From: an uncultured Mesonia sp.
GTDB lineage: Bacteria > Bacteroidota > Bacteroidia > Flavobacteriales > Flavobacteriaceae
Direction of reading: 5' to 3'
NCBI GenBank assembly: GCA_947494545.1
Contig: CANLVH010000014.1
Span: 18,569 to 82,568 of the forward strand
Length of the DNA stretch: 64,000 nt
In this document: one piece after another, positions 8,847 to 17,053 of the stretch
Position numbering within the stretch: position 1 is the first letter of the stretch
Layout: each line of letters opens with the position of its first letter
Position numbers and translations under genes: made by a program
The notes under the pieces: generated by a model
Seen by the model: the letters and a program-made list of their open reading frames with translations, nothing else
The model's database searches: none
Told to the model about the DNA's origin: nothing

Positions 8847-9698
8847 ATGAAAACAATTTTAATAAGCTTATTATTTTTCTTTTCAATTTTTAAAATCTGT
8901 GCTTGTGATTGTGATACTCCAAAATCTATAGTTGAATACCAAGTAGCAAAATATGTTTTTGAAGGAAAGGCGATTTCTAAAAAATACGCAAAGGATTCAT
9001 TGTCTTATACAATTACTTTTAAAATTTTAAAACATTATAAGAGAGATGATAACCCAAAAACATTGACTTTCACTTTAAAATCTGAGGGTAACTATTCTGG
9101 TGTATGGACATCTTGTGACTGGCGTGTAGAGAAGAACCAAAAGTGGCTTGTTTATGCTAATGAAAAAGGAAACTCCTTAACTTTTAATTATTTCTGCTCG
9201 AACTCAAGACCTATTGAAAAAACACCGATCTCTACACGCGAACAGAAAATTTTAGACAATGCAAAACACTTTGAAGTTGAAAAATATACATTTAACCAGA
9301 TTGATGGCCGGTTTACAAATGCAAGGCCAAAAGCAAATTTAGACTCTTTATTAAGTAAATATAAAAATAAAAAATACGGAGAGAGCTATAAAGAGAACAG
9401 AGCAGATGTTATGGTAGATATTGATAAAAACGGGAACCTCATAGCCGCTAATTTACTCGATCGAAAACATCAAAAAATAGAAAATTTAGTAATCATTGAT
9501 TCTTTATTTGATCTTAACAAAACAGAGAATAGTGAAGAACGAGAGACTGCAACAGCTTTTGAAGAGGATATTGAGGGCGTGGTAAAGCAATTGAAAAACT
9601 GGGAAATTACTTTTATAAAAGGAACAAAAATTCCTGTAAAATTTAGAAAATATCTACAGTTTTATAAAAAACCAAATACTATTGAAGTTAATCTGTAA
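8847..9698 (+). CDS. secreted protein with TIMP/netrin (NTR)-like N-terminal domain
   Basis: A 283-residue exported protein. Residues 1-19 are a hydrophobic signal sequence, and the mature protein would begin at or next to Cys20-Asp-Cys22. The CxC start followed by VFEGKAISKKY, a strand-rich stretch, then SCDWRVEKNQKWLVYA and a Cys in YFCSNSR is the pattern I associate with bacterial TIMP/NTR-like domains. This is a motif-level judgement. The C-terminal 130 residues (VMVDIDKNGNLIAANL) are unassigned. It lies between two copies of a 33-bp sequence, so it may be an insertion. Confidence 0.7.
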   Translation: MKTILISLLFFFSIFKICACDCDTPKSIVEYQVAKYVFEGKAISKKYAKDSLSYTITFKILKHYKRDDNPKTLTFTLKSEGNYSGVWTSCDWRVEKNQKWLVYANEKGNSLTFNYFCSNSRPIEKTPISTREQKILDNAKHFEVEKYTFNQIDGRFTNARPKANLDSLLSKYKNKKYGESYKENRADVMVDIDKNGNLIAANLLDRKHQKIENLVIIDSLFDLNKTENSEERETATAFEEDIEGVVKQLKNWEITFIKGTKIPVKFRKYLQFYKKPNTIEVNL

Positions 9699-9741
9699 TT
9701 AAAAAAATTAGAAATCATACATACCGAAAAAACTTTATTCG

Positions 9742-9774
9742 ATAAAAGTAAAAGCCTACCGAAAAAGCATTCAT
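9742..9774 (+). repeat. 33-bp near-copy of the 3' region of the 8369-8818 gene
   Basis: Matches 8723-8755 at 31 of 33 positions (both contain ACCGAAAAAGCATTCAT). The copy is outside any credible gene. It looks like a fragment of the upstream gene's 3' end left after duplication or insertion of the intervening 8847-9698 gene. Confidence 0.7.
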
Positions 9775-9842
9775 TTTTTCTTACAACAAATAAACTATTT
9801 TATCTCGTTTTCACGGAATTTTTCTGTGCTACTCCAATATAT

Positions 9843-9948
9843 GCGCAAGGGATTGAACGGCATGTTTGAGCTCTCCCGCGGCGGTAGCAAGCGGGAAGCG
9901 AGTAGTGAAAGCCTGACCCTTTGCTTTTTTTTGCAAAGGGATGCGCCC
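9843..9948 (+). repeat. intergenic repeat family 2, copy A
   Basis: This fills most of the gene-free stretch 9699-10010. It begins GCGCAAGGGATTGAACGG and ends GGGATGCGCCC, matching the ends of copies at 18649-18755 (inverted) and 62428-62555. The middle contains two hairpins: CCCGC/GCGGG, and CCCTTTGC/GCAAAGGG at about 9917-9940. The conserved inner block TAGTGAAAGCCTGACC lies just before the second hairpin. No coding frame is credible. Confidence 0.7.
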
Positions 9949-10010
9949 AAATAAAAATAAAAAAACTCCGATTTTATTCTCTCAAGAATACCTGGAAAAA
10001 AGACTGTGTT

Positions 10011-10214
10011 TTATCTTTTTCTAAACGCAATGCCAGACAAAAAACTAAGAACGCCTAAACCAATCATTGCCAAAGCTTGGGTAGAATCTGCTTGCGGATT
10101 TACTTTTTCTGCCCCGGTTTCTAACGAAATATGCGGAAAGAAAAACGTATAAACACCATAACCAATTAGACCAAGGCCAACGAGCAACAGGGCAATTTTG
10201 AGTGTGTTTTGCAT
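10011..10214 (-). CDS. small membrane protein, DUF3185-like
   Basis: A 67-residue protein with two hydrophobic helices, residues 7-27 (ALLLVGLGLIGYGVYTFFF) and about 46-63. A short polar loop, KVNPQADSTQA, joins them, and the end is FRKR. Length and layout resemble the DUF3185 family, whose function is unknown. It is divergent from the SDR gene at 10287 with a 72-base intergenic region. Confidence 0.75.
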   Translation of the reverse strand: MQNTLKIALLLVGLGLIGYGVYTFFFPHISLETGAEKVNPQADSTQALAMIGLGVLSFLSGIAFRKR

Positions 10215-10286
10215 GTAATTTAACTATTGTTCTAATTAAAATTGAAAGATAATTATTAAATCTGTAAATTCAAGCAAATTTATCTT

Positions 10287-11714
10287 ATGAAAATTCTATT
10301 AACCGGTGCCAACGGTTATATTGGCATGCGCCTTTTACCGCTATTATTAGAAGACGGGCACCAAGTGGTTTGCGCTGTTAGAAGTGCCAGCCGTCTTTCT
10401 GTAGGCGACAAAATAAAAGAGCAAATAGAAATTGTAGAGATAGATTTTCTAGACGAGGTAGATCCGGATATTTTGCCTAAAGATTTGGATGCGGCTTATT
10501 ATCTAATTCACTCCATGACTTCTTCTACCAAAAATTTTGACGAAAAAGAAGCGCAAGCTGCCCGCAACTTCAATAAATATGTAAAAAATACATCTATAAA
10601 ACAAACTATTTTTTTAACGGGAATGACCAACGAAAAAGAAACTTCTAAGCATTTGAGTTCGCGCCAAAAAGTAGGGGAAATTTTGAAAGAAGGCAGTTTT
10701 CATCTTACGCAATTACAAGCAGGAATCATTGTTGGCTCCGGCAGTTCTTCTTTTGAAATTATACGCGATTTGTGCGAAAAGTTACCGGTAATGATTACCC
10801 CAAAATGGGTAAACACCAAAACGCAACCTACCGCCATACGCAATGTTTTGCAGTTTTTAATTGGCGTTTTGGGCAACCAAGATTGCTATGACGATAGTTT
10901 TGATATTGGCGGCCCCGAAGTTCTTACCTATAAAAAAATGATGCAGCAATATATAGAGGTACGCGATTTAAAACTGTATATTATAGACGTGCCTTTTATG
11001 TCGCCGCGCTTGTCTTCTTATTGGTTGTATTTTGTAACTTCTACGTCGTATAAATTGGCGGTAAATTTGGTAGATAGTATGCGCGTAGAAGTTGTTTCTA
11101 AAGATACGCGCTTGCAAGAAAAATTTAATATAGATTTAATTTCTTATAAAGAAGCCATTGCGTTGGCTTTTGATAAAATTGAGCAAAACTTGGTAATTTC
11201 CAGCTGGAAAGATTCTTTGGTTAGCGGTCGGGTAAAAACAGATGTAAATCACCACATTCAAGTACCCACACACGGTTGCCTTAAAGATGTACAAAAACAA
11301 AATGCAGAAAATCCTGAAAAAGCTTTAGAAAAAATATGGAGTATTGGCGGACAAAATGGTTGGTATTATGCCAATTCTTTATGGCGCGTAAGAGGTTTTT
11401 TAGATAAAGTTTCTGGTGGCGTTGGTTTGCGCCGCGGCCGTACACACGTAAATGAAATATATACCGGAGATTCTTTAGATTTTTGGCGTGTGGTGTTGGC
11501 AGATAAAGAAGAAAAACGTTTATTGCTCTATGCAGAAATGCGCGTACCCGGCGAAGCCTGGTTAGAGTTTAAAATAGATAAAGAAAATATGGTGCACCAA
11601 ACGGCTACTTTTAGGCCAAAAGGACTTGCAGGCCGCTTATATTGGTATAGTATGCTGCCATTTCATTATTTTATTTTTAAAGGAATGTTGAACAAAATTG
11701 CCACGGCTTCTTGA
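10287..11714 (+). CDS. SDR-family NAD(P)-binding protein with C-terminal DUF2867 domain
   Basis: A 475-residue two-domain protein. Residues 1-300 are an atypical short-chain dehydrogenase/reductase Rossmann domain beginning MKILLTGANGYIGMRL, with the dinucleotide-binding GxxGxxG pattern and AYYLIHSM near 70. From about 330 the sequence WRVRGFLDKVSGGVGLRRGR and the following strands match the DUF2867 region seen in YbjT-type proteins. It probably binds NAD(P)H; the substrate is unknown. Its TGA shares one base with the ATG of the BCCT transporter, which suggests coupled translation. Confidence 0.88.
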   Translation: MKILLTGANGYIGMRLLPLLLEDGHQVVCAVRSASRLSVGDKIKEQIEIVEIDFLDEVDPDILPKDLDAAYYLIHSMTSSTKNFDEKEAQAARNFNKYVKNTSIKQTIFLTGMTNEKETSKHLSSRQKVGEILKEGSFHLTQLQAGIIVGSGSSSFEIIRDLCEKLPVMITPKWVNTKTQPTAIRNVLQFLIGVLGNQDCYDDSFDIGGPEVLTYKKMMQQYIEVRDLKLYIIDVPFMSPRLSSYWLYFVTSTSYKLAVNLVDSMRVEVVSKDTRLQEKFNIDLISYKEAIALAFDKIEQNLVISSWKDSLVSGRVKTDVNHHIQVPTHGCLKDVQKQNAENPEKALEKIWSIGGQNGWYYANSLWRVRGFLDKVSGGVGLRRGRTHVNEIYTGDSLDFWRVVLADKEEKRLLLYAEMRVPGEAWLEFKIDKENMVHQTATFRPKGLAGRLYWYSMLPFHYFIFKGMLNKIATAS

Positions 11715-13198
11715 TGTTAAAAGTTTGGAATTACTGTAAAAACAATCGGCTTCTGCTTTTTGCTGTGGCAATAATTGGTCTTCTTTCTTTTTATATTTTT
11801 CTAAATCCCGAAAATTTTTATGCTTCTATAGAAACTTGGTCCATAGAAGTGCGCGACTATTTTGGGAGCTTTTATTTATGGTTGGGTTTACTCACTTTTA
11901 TTTTTTTGATGCTGATAGCGCTTTTGCCAATAGGAAAACGTCGCTTAGGCGGAAAAAAACCGGAGTATAAAACCTGGTCTTGGCTGGCTATGCTCTACAG
12001 CGCCGGGATGGGCGCAGGAATTTTATTGCGTGCCGTGCAAGAACCGGTGTTTATGTACCAAAATCCGCCTATTGTAAGCAAAGATTCTAATAGTATAATA
12101 GCATTAGAATATACATTTTACCAATGGGGTTTTACGGCGTGGGCGTTTTATGTCTTTTTTGCATTGATTATTGGCTACTATCTATTTATCAAAAAGAAAA
12201 CGGTTTTATTGAGCAACGGCTTTCCGCAGTATGAAGGCAGTAAGCTTATAAAAATTGTCGATTTGCTAACCGTGCTTACTACGGTAATTGGTATTGTAGC
12301 TGCAATTGGCTTGGGCGCCCAACAAATAGATGGCGGGATGACCTATTTATTTGAGTTTGGCAAAAACTATTATTTTGCTTATCTTTTTACGTTTGCGGTT
12401 TTTCTGTTTGGTTTTTTCTCGGTTTATCGTGGTATTCATAGAGGCATTCAAAAAATATCTAACCTTAATATTGCGGTTACCAGCTTGCTTTTTTTATTTG
12501 TTTTGGTACAAAGCGATATTATAGAGGTCTTAAAAAACTTTGGTCTTGCCACATATCATTATATCGTAGATTTTATTCCGTTAAGTTTAGCATTAGGGAA
12601 GCATAATCCCGGAGAAGCTTTTTTAACCGATTGGACGTATTACTATTGGGCATTTTGGCTGGCCTGGGCGCCGTTTACCGGAATATTTATAGCGCGTATT
12701 TCTCGAGGAAGAACCATTAGACAAATGATTTTTGGCGCTATATTATTGCCATCTTTAGGCAGTTTTTTGTGGTTTAGTGTTTTTGGTACTTCGGCATTTC
12801 AAATTGTAGAAGAAATGAACACCTACCAGGGCGAAATGGGCAATGTTTTTACTTCTATCTTTGTGTTTTTAGAAAACTATCCTTTTGCCAGCTTGAGCTC
12901 CTTGGTTACCATTGCACTCTTGGTGGGCTTTTTGGTAACCTCGGTAGATTCTGCTATTTATGTGCTAAGCATGTTTACCGATAAAGGCAAGCAAAACCCC
13001 AAAAAATCCCACCGATTTATTTGGGCAGTTTTACTTTTGGTCTTTACGGAAGCAATTTTGGTTTTAGGCAGTATTAACCCCGCAGTAGATGTACTTACCG
13101 CCATGCAAAAACTATTGATTATTACTTCTTTGCCTTTTGCTTTTTTAACCGTAATGATCGGAATTTCTTTTGTACGGAATTTACTCACGCGGGAGTGA
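11714..13198 (+). CDS. BCCT family (betaine/choline/carnitine) transporter
   Basis: A 494-residue inner-membrane protein with about 12 helices, starting at the ATG that overlaps the previous stop (TGATG). A TTG one codon earlier is an alternative start. BCCT hallmarks are GMGAGILLRAVQEPVFMYQ near residue 97 and the helix-8 signature FWLAWAPFTG followed by FIARISRGRTIRQ. The family imports glycine betaine, choline or carnitine with Na+ or H+. The usual Trp and small residues of the first motif are replaced (GILLRAV), so the substrate may differ from classical betaine. Confidence 0.93.
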   Translation: MLKVWNYCKNNRLLLFAVAIIGLLSFYIFLNPENFYASIETWSIEVRDYFGSFYLWLGLLTFIFLMLIALLPIGKRRLGGKKPEYKTWSWLAMLYSAGMGAGILLRAVQEPVFMYQNPPIVSKDSNSIIALEYTFYQWGFTAWAFYVFFALIIGYYLFIKKKTVLLSNGFPQYEGSKLIKIVDLLTVLTTVIGIVAAIGLGAQQIDGGMTYLFEFGKNYYFAYLFTFAVFLFGFFSVYRGIHRGIQKISNLNIAVTSLLFLFVLVQSDIIEVLKNFGLATYHYIVDFIPLSLALGKHNPGEAFLTDWTYYYWAFWLAWAPFTGIFIARISRGRTIRQMIFGAILLPSLGSFLWFSVFGTSAFQIVEEMNTYQGEMGNVFTSIFVFLENYPFASLSSLVTIALLVGFLVTSVDSAIYVLSMFTDKGKQNPKKSHRFIWAVLLLVFTEAILVLGSINPAVDVLTAMQKLLIITSLPFAFLTVMIGISFVRNLLTRE

Positions 13199-13214
13199 GG
13201 AGATTATTATTAGA

Positions 13215-13380
13215 ATTTCAACTTCCATTTCAAATTCAACTTCAGCTTCAATTTCCACATCTCCCGTTCTCGATACAATCCCGCGCTTGCGGGATCACTC
13301 GAACTCCTTATTCGTCGCAAACTCTTACTTCAAGTGTTTTTCAGCGAGCGGGAGCGAGAGGGAAAATATACCGAGAAGCT
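13215..13380 (+). repeat. hexamer-like tract plus REP-like repeat units (family 1)
   Basis: This occupies most of the 285-base gap after the BCCT gene. 13215-13258 is a C/T-rich tract of TTCAAN-type hexamers. 13266-13317 is a 52-bp unit identical to 17587-17638, containing the hairpin ATCCCGC-GCTT-GCGGGAT between TTCTCGATA and CACTCGAAC. 13322-13380 is a degenerate unit in the other orientation (CTTCAAGTG to ACCGAGAAGC). Two overlapping open frames here are made of repeat sequence and are not genes. Confidence 0.8.
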
Positions 13381-13449
13381 TCCCCATCAAAAAAATCCGA
13401 TAAAAAACAATTTTCTTTATCAAAAAGTTAAATAAAACCTAATTTACAG

Positions 13450-13457
13450 TATCTTTA
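13450..13457 (+). promoter_or_regulatory. possible -7 element for the 13484 gene
   Basis: TATCTTTA differs from TAnnTTTG only at the last base and lies 26 bases upstream of the ATG at 13484. No TTG is present at the ideal upstream spacing. Confidence 0.3.
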
Positions 13458-13483
13458 ACGCCATATTAAAAACAGTTATCACA

Positions 13484-15484
13484 ATGAAACACGTTTACTC
13501 CTTTCTATTATTAAGTTTATTTATACATCTTTCTTCACAAGCTCAAACTTGGCAATGGGCAAAAAGTGGCGGTAGTGCTATTATTCCGACATTGGGTCAG
13601 CATAAGGAACGAGCACGGGATATAACCGTTGACAGCGCTGGTAATACTTATGTTATCTCCCCAATTGGGGGCGCTTTTGCCAGTGTAGATGGCCACGATT
13701 TAGAACCCAACGATTATACCTTGACCAAAGTAGATTATGTACTGGCCGCTTTTGATTGTCACGGCAATTACCGCTGGTCTAAAGTTATTGGCGGTTGGCA
13801 TGATGATGAGTTAGATCGTGTAAAAACAGATACTTTAGGCAACGTTTATACTGTTGGCAAAGCAGAACCTCCTATCGCGCAATATGGTGGCCAATCAGAA
13901 ACCCATTTTGGGAATGATACGATAATTTCTTATAATCCTGACCCTAACATAGGAAAACGTACTCATTTTATTATACAATACAGTACAGAGGGAGATTTAA
14001 ATTGGTTAAAAATGCCCCAACCGGAAGATTATGATGATTCAGCAAATGCAGATAGTAAAATGCGCTCTTATGACTTAAACGTTACAGAAAACGGAGATGC
14101 CTATTGGTTGGTACGAATAGGACCGGGAACTTATGCCGACGGCGCTTTGGTAAATACCGAAGAAGATGCCGAGTATATTTTTCATTATGACGTTAACGGA
14201 AACTTTATAGAAGGTTTTCCCGTTGCTATAGATTTTAATTTTGGCGTAGATAAAATCAAGATGGTTCGGGACCCACATACCGGAAGGTTTTATTTTGGGG
14301 GCTATAACCATTATTATAATGATTCCTATTTTATAAATATGAACGGGGAACCCATAAATAATTCAATGTTTTTAGGCGCTTATGATGCCAATGGCAACTT
14401 TTTATGGAAAATTACCAACACCAACACAGATCCTTATCCAAATTCAGCAATTGGCGGGATAGCTGATTTAAAATTAGATCCTGCGGGAAATATATATATT
14501 ACTGGTTATTCTATGGCGGGAGACAGCTTTGCAGGACATGAGATTGTAACAGATGAATCGAGTTTCGTTGTTCCTTTTGTTGCTAAACTCAATCCGGATG
14601 GCAATCTATTATGGTTTAACAATGCACAATTTGGTTTTGGAGGTCCTGCTCCAAGGGCAATGGCAATAAATGGTCAAGAATTGGCAATTACTGGTTCATA
14701 TGGCCGGCAATTAAATTGGGATGATTTTGTGTTCGTGAACGAAGCTAATACCGGAATAGATGTATTTATGGGTTATTTTGATAAAAACACCGGCAATTTA
14801 TTAAATTTAAGCAGTATAAATAATGTTTCCGGAATGAACCCCAATCGAGGAACCAGCTTAACTGCAGACCGCCGGGGTAATTATTATTTGGGGGGCATGT
14901 TTGGTTACGACCTTGCAATAGGCCAAGACACTATTTACAGTGTTGGTGGCGATAGTGATTTTTTTATAGCAAAACTTGGAAAAGAAGATTGCAATTGCAC
15001 CTTGCCGGAGGCTAGCTTTGGCTACACAGCCAATGCAGATAATAGCATAGATTTTAGTTTTAACGGTAGCACAAGTTACGATGAATTGGAATGGAGTTTT
15101 GGCGATGGTCAAATTTCAACAGAAGATGCTCCGCAACATTCTTATACAGATGGGGAAGGTACGCATTGGGTTTGTGTAGATGTTTATACAGATTGTGGTT
15201 ATGATACCTTTTGCCAAGAAGTTAGTAGTAATTTAGATATAAAAACTTTAGATAACCCAGAGCTTTATTTCTATCCCAATCCGGCGCAAGAATCAATAAC
15301 GGTTTCCACCAAAGAAGCTCTAGATTATATTATTTATAACCTTCAAGGTAAGCAATTACAAAACGGGAGTTTACAAGAAAGTCAGCGCAACATTTCTATT
15401 GAAAACCTTAGCAACGGTATTTATATGCTACAACTAAGCAACAAAAATGGCGCTAGAAAAACCTTGAAATTGGTTAAAGAGTAA
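13484..15484 (+). CDS. secreted T9SS cargo protein with propeller-like repeats and a PKD-like domain
   Basis: A 666-residue exported protein. The signal peptide is at 1-20 (ending SSQAQ). Repeated modules of the form D-x-x-GN-x-Y (DSAGNTYVI, DTLGNVYTVG, DPAGNIYITG, DRRGNYYLGG) suggest a beta-propeller of SBBP type over about 25-500. A PKD-like segment follows (FSFNGSTSYDELEWSFGDG with HSYTDG). The C-terminus from about 590 (FYPNPAQESITV to GARKTLKLVKE) is a type A T9SS sorting domain, so the protein should be released or surface-attached through the type IX system. It stands alone with its own terminator. Confidence 0.88.
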   Translation: MKHVYSFLLLSLFIHLSSQAQTWQWAKSGGSAIIPTLGQHKERARDITVDSAGNTYVISPIGGAFASVDGHDLEPNDYTLTKVDYVLAAFDCHGNYRWSKVIGGWHDDELDRVKTDTLGNVYTVGKAEPPIAQYGGQSETHFGNDTIISYNPDPNIGKRTHFIIQYSTEGDLNWLKMPQPEDYDDSANADSKMRSYDLNVTENGDAYWLVRIGPGTYADGALVNTEEDAEYIFHYDVNGNFIEGFPVAIDFNFGVDKIKMVRDPHTGRFYFGGYNHYYNDSYFINMNGEPINNSMFLGAYDANGNFLWKITNTNTDPYPNSAIGGIADLKLDPAGNIYITGYSMAGDSFAGHEIVTDESSFVVPFVAKLNPDGNLLWFNNAQFGFGGPAPRAMAINGQELAITGSYGRQLNWDDFVFVNEANTGIDVFMGYFDKNTGNLLNLSSINNVSGMNPNRGTSLTADRRGNYYLGGMFGYDLAIGQDTIYSVGGDSDFFIAKLGKEDCNCTLPEASFGYTANADNSIDFSFNGSTSYDELEWSFGDGQISTEDAPQHSYTDGEGTHWVCVDVYTDCGYDTFCQEVSSNLDIKTLDNPELYFYPNPAQESITVSTKEALDYIIYNLQGKQLQNGSLQESQRNISIENLSNGIYMLQLSNKNGARKTLKLVKE

Positions 15485-15497
15485 GCGGAAAAAATTA

Positions 15498-15545
15498 AAA
15501 ATGCACTTGATTCTCTTTTAGATTAAAGGTAGGCAAGTGCATTTT
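15498..15545 (+). terminator. terminator-like hairpin after the T9SS cargo gene
   Basis: A 12-bp perfect stem (AAAATGCACTTG at 15498-15509 with CAAGTGCATTTT at 15534-15545) starts 14 bases after the stop. The 24-base loop contains a smaller TTTA/TAAA pairing. The 3' arm ends in four Ts. Confidence 0.7.
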
Positions 15546-15656
15546 AAAATTTCGTTTTAAAACCGTGTATTTCTCGACTTCACTCCTTTAGACTTGCATT
15601 ATTAAATTTTAAAAGGATTTAAGTAATTTCAGACAAATTTAATATAGAAAAGAGAG

Positions 15657-15798
15657 CTGAACTTAAGTACACTATTAGCACTCAGAATTTAAAAAATTCA
15701 TACTTCGATTCAGACTTAAGTTCAGACTTTCATCAACAATCTCTAATAGAAATTCGGGATATTAAACCCATTATCAAGGAGTTGAGTTATTGATGAAA
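15657..15798 (+). ncRNA. candidate IS110 bridge RNA (two internal-loop structures)
   Basis: Two consecutive structures lie between the left end and the transposase. The first is a 12-bp stem, CTGAACTTAAGT (15657-15668) with its exact complement at 15714-15725. It encloses two loop strands (15669-15684 and 15700-15713) and an inner 6-bp hairpin (15685-15699). The second is a 9-bp stem, TTTCATCAA (15728-15736) with 15790-15798, enclosing a large loop and an inner GGG/CCC hairpin. Position and paired-loop architecture fit bridge RNAs known for IS110 elements such as IS621. Promoter and RNA ends are not determined. Confidence 0.5.
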
Positions 15799-15829
15799 TC
15801 CCTCTTTCAATAAAAAGTATAGCAAAGTT

Positions 15830-16813
15830 ATGAAAAGAATTTATGTTGGTATTGACATTAGTAAAAGTACATTGGATTTTTGTGTTAATTCAGATGAACA
15901 TCTAAGTTTTTACAAGATTGACAACAAGGTTAATAGTATTCAAAAGCTATTGGAAAATATAGCAAAAGAATACCCAGAAGCTTTTATTTGTATGGAGAAT
16001 ACAGGCTATTACAATTTTAGTCTCTATGAAGTTTTAAAGGAGTTTACATTTAATGTTTATGTTATAGACCCCAAGCATATAAAACGAAGTATTGGTCTTG
16101 TGCGGGGAAAAAATGATAAAGTCGATGCCGAAAGAATCGCGGTGTTTATCGAGAGGAATCATCAAGATTTTGAATGTTGGCAACCAGCTAGTGCGTCTGT
16201 GAAAACAATAAAAATATTACTAAGTCAACGACGTCACAAAATCAAACAAAGAAAAGGGATTAAGCAGCAGATATCAGATTTAAAAGCCATTGCTTTTAAT
16301 CAGGCTACTAAAAAGCTCATTAAAATCAATGAGAAAAACATAAAAGAAATCAGTAAGCATATTGCCCAGATAGAGACATTAATAAAAAAAGAAGTGGATG
16401 CAGACCCTTACTTAAAAAAAGAAATCAAAAGGATTAAAACCATACCGGGGGTTGGCGCTATTACTGCTTGGACCATTGCTGTAAAAACAGAAGGTTTCAA
16501 ACGTCTAACTAACCCAAGAAAATTAGCCTGTTTTGCTGGAGTGGTTCCCTTTGAACAACAGAGTGGAAGTAGTCTCAAGACCAGACCAAGGGTCTCTAAA
16601 ATGGCAGACTTGCAATTAAAAAGTGTACTACAAATGGCAGCTATGAGGGCTGTCAGGTTGAAGAACGATCTCCAGAACTATTACCTACGTAAAGTGGAAG
16701 AAGGAAAGAATAAAATGAGTGTTTTAAATGCTGTAAGAAACAAGTTAATACATATCGCAATGGCATTAATTAAAAATCAAAGTTATTATAAAAACCGTTT
16801 GGTTTTGTCATAG
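15830..16813 (+). CDS. IS110-family transposase (DEDD recombinase)
   Basis: A 327-residue transposase. The N-terminal RuvC-like DEDD domain has Asp9 (YVGIDIS), Glu56 (CMENTGYY), and Asp96 and Asp99 (KNDKVDAERIA). A predicted coiled coil spans about 130-200. The C-terminal Transposase_20 domain begins IKTIPGVGAITAW near 202, with the helix-hairpin-helix GVG, and contains FAGVVPFEQQSGSS, where the Ser cluster 245-248 is the expected site of the catalytic serine. All catalytic positions are intact and the frame is complete, so the element may be active. Bases upstream contain the candidate bridge RNA. Confidence 0.94.
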   Translation: MKRIYVGIDISKSTLDFCVNSDEHLSFYKIDNKVNSIQKLLENIAKEYPEAFICMENTGYYNFSLYEVLKEFTFNVYVIDPKHIKRSIGLVRGKNDKVDAERIAVFIERNHQDFECWQPASASVKTIKILLSQRRHKIKQRKGIKQQISDLKAIAFNQATKKLIKINEKNIKEISKHIAQIETLIKKEVDADPYLKKEIKRIKTIPGVGAITAWTIAVKTEGFKRLTNPRKLACFAGVVPFEQQSGSSLKTRPRVSKMADLQLKSVLQMAAMRAVRLKNDLQNYYLRKVEEGKNKMSVLNAVRNKLIHIAMALIKNQSYYKNRLVLS

Positions 16814-16838
16814 AAATCGAAAAGACAAGAACTGTCTC

Positions 16839-17013
16839 CTGTCACTTCGACTATTTCTCATTGAGCGATAGCGAAGAGAAATTCCCAAGTATCGGGACTA
16901 TCGAGAAGTGTCACTTCGAGTGTTTTTCTTGAAACGATAGTGAAAAGAAAAATTTATCGAGAAGTCTGGGCAGTTTGTATCGAGCTGTTTTTGCAGTTTG
17001 TATCGAGAAGTTT
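16839..17013 (+). repeat. REP-like repeat cluster left of the GIY-YIG gene (family 1)
   Basis: Two units in the same orientation lie at 16839-16909 and 16910-16966. Each runs from GTCACTTCGA to TATCGAGAAGT with a different middle; the first contains CCCAAGTATCGGG. A short doublet CAGTTTGTATCGAG follows at 16971-17013. The 240 bases between the transposase and the GIY-YIG stop are almost entirely this material. The small open frame 16975-17160 within it is not a gene. Confidence 0.75.
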
Positions 17014-17053
17014 CCATTCACACCAAAAAAACGAATCAGAATAAAAAACTATT

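Larger units (their letters stand above)
15586..16840 (+). mobile_element. IS110-family insertion sequence
   Basis: The transposase gene is preceded by about 240 bases of structured non-coding DNA, and there are no terminal inverted repeats, as expected for IS110. Boundaries are inferred from a shared CTCCT at 15583-15587 and 16836-16840, where the CT would be the recombined core dinucleotide. Just outside the right end, GTCACTTCGA begins a family 1 repeat unit. Just outside the left end, TTCTCGACTTCACTC resembles another unit end. The element therefore seems to have entered repeat DNA. Exact ends need comparison with an empty site. Confidence 0.65.

Noticed and set aside
13170..13431. Two overlapping Ser-rich open frames after the BCCT gene
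   Set aside because: They lie in the hexamer tract and REP-like units and have low-complexity composition (SNSTSASIS).
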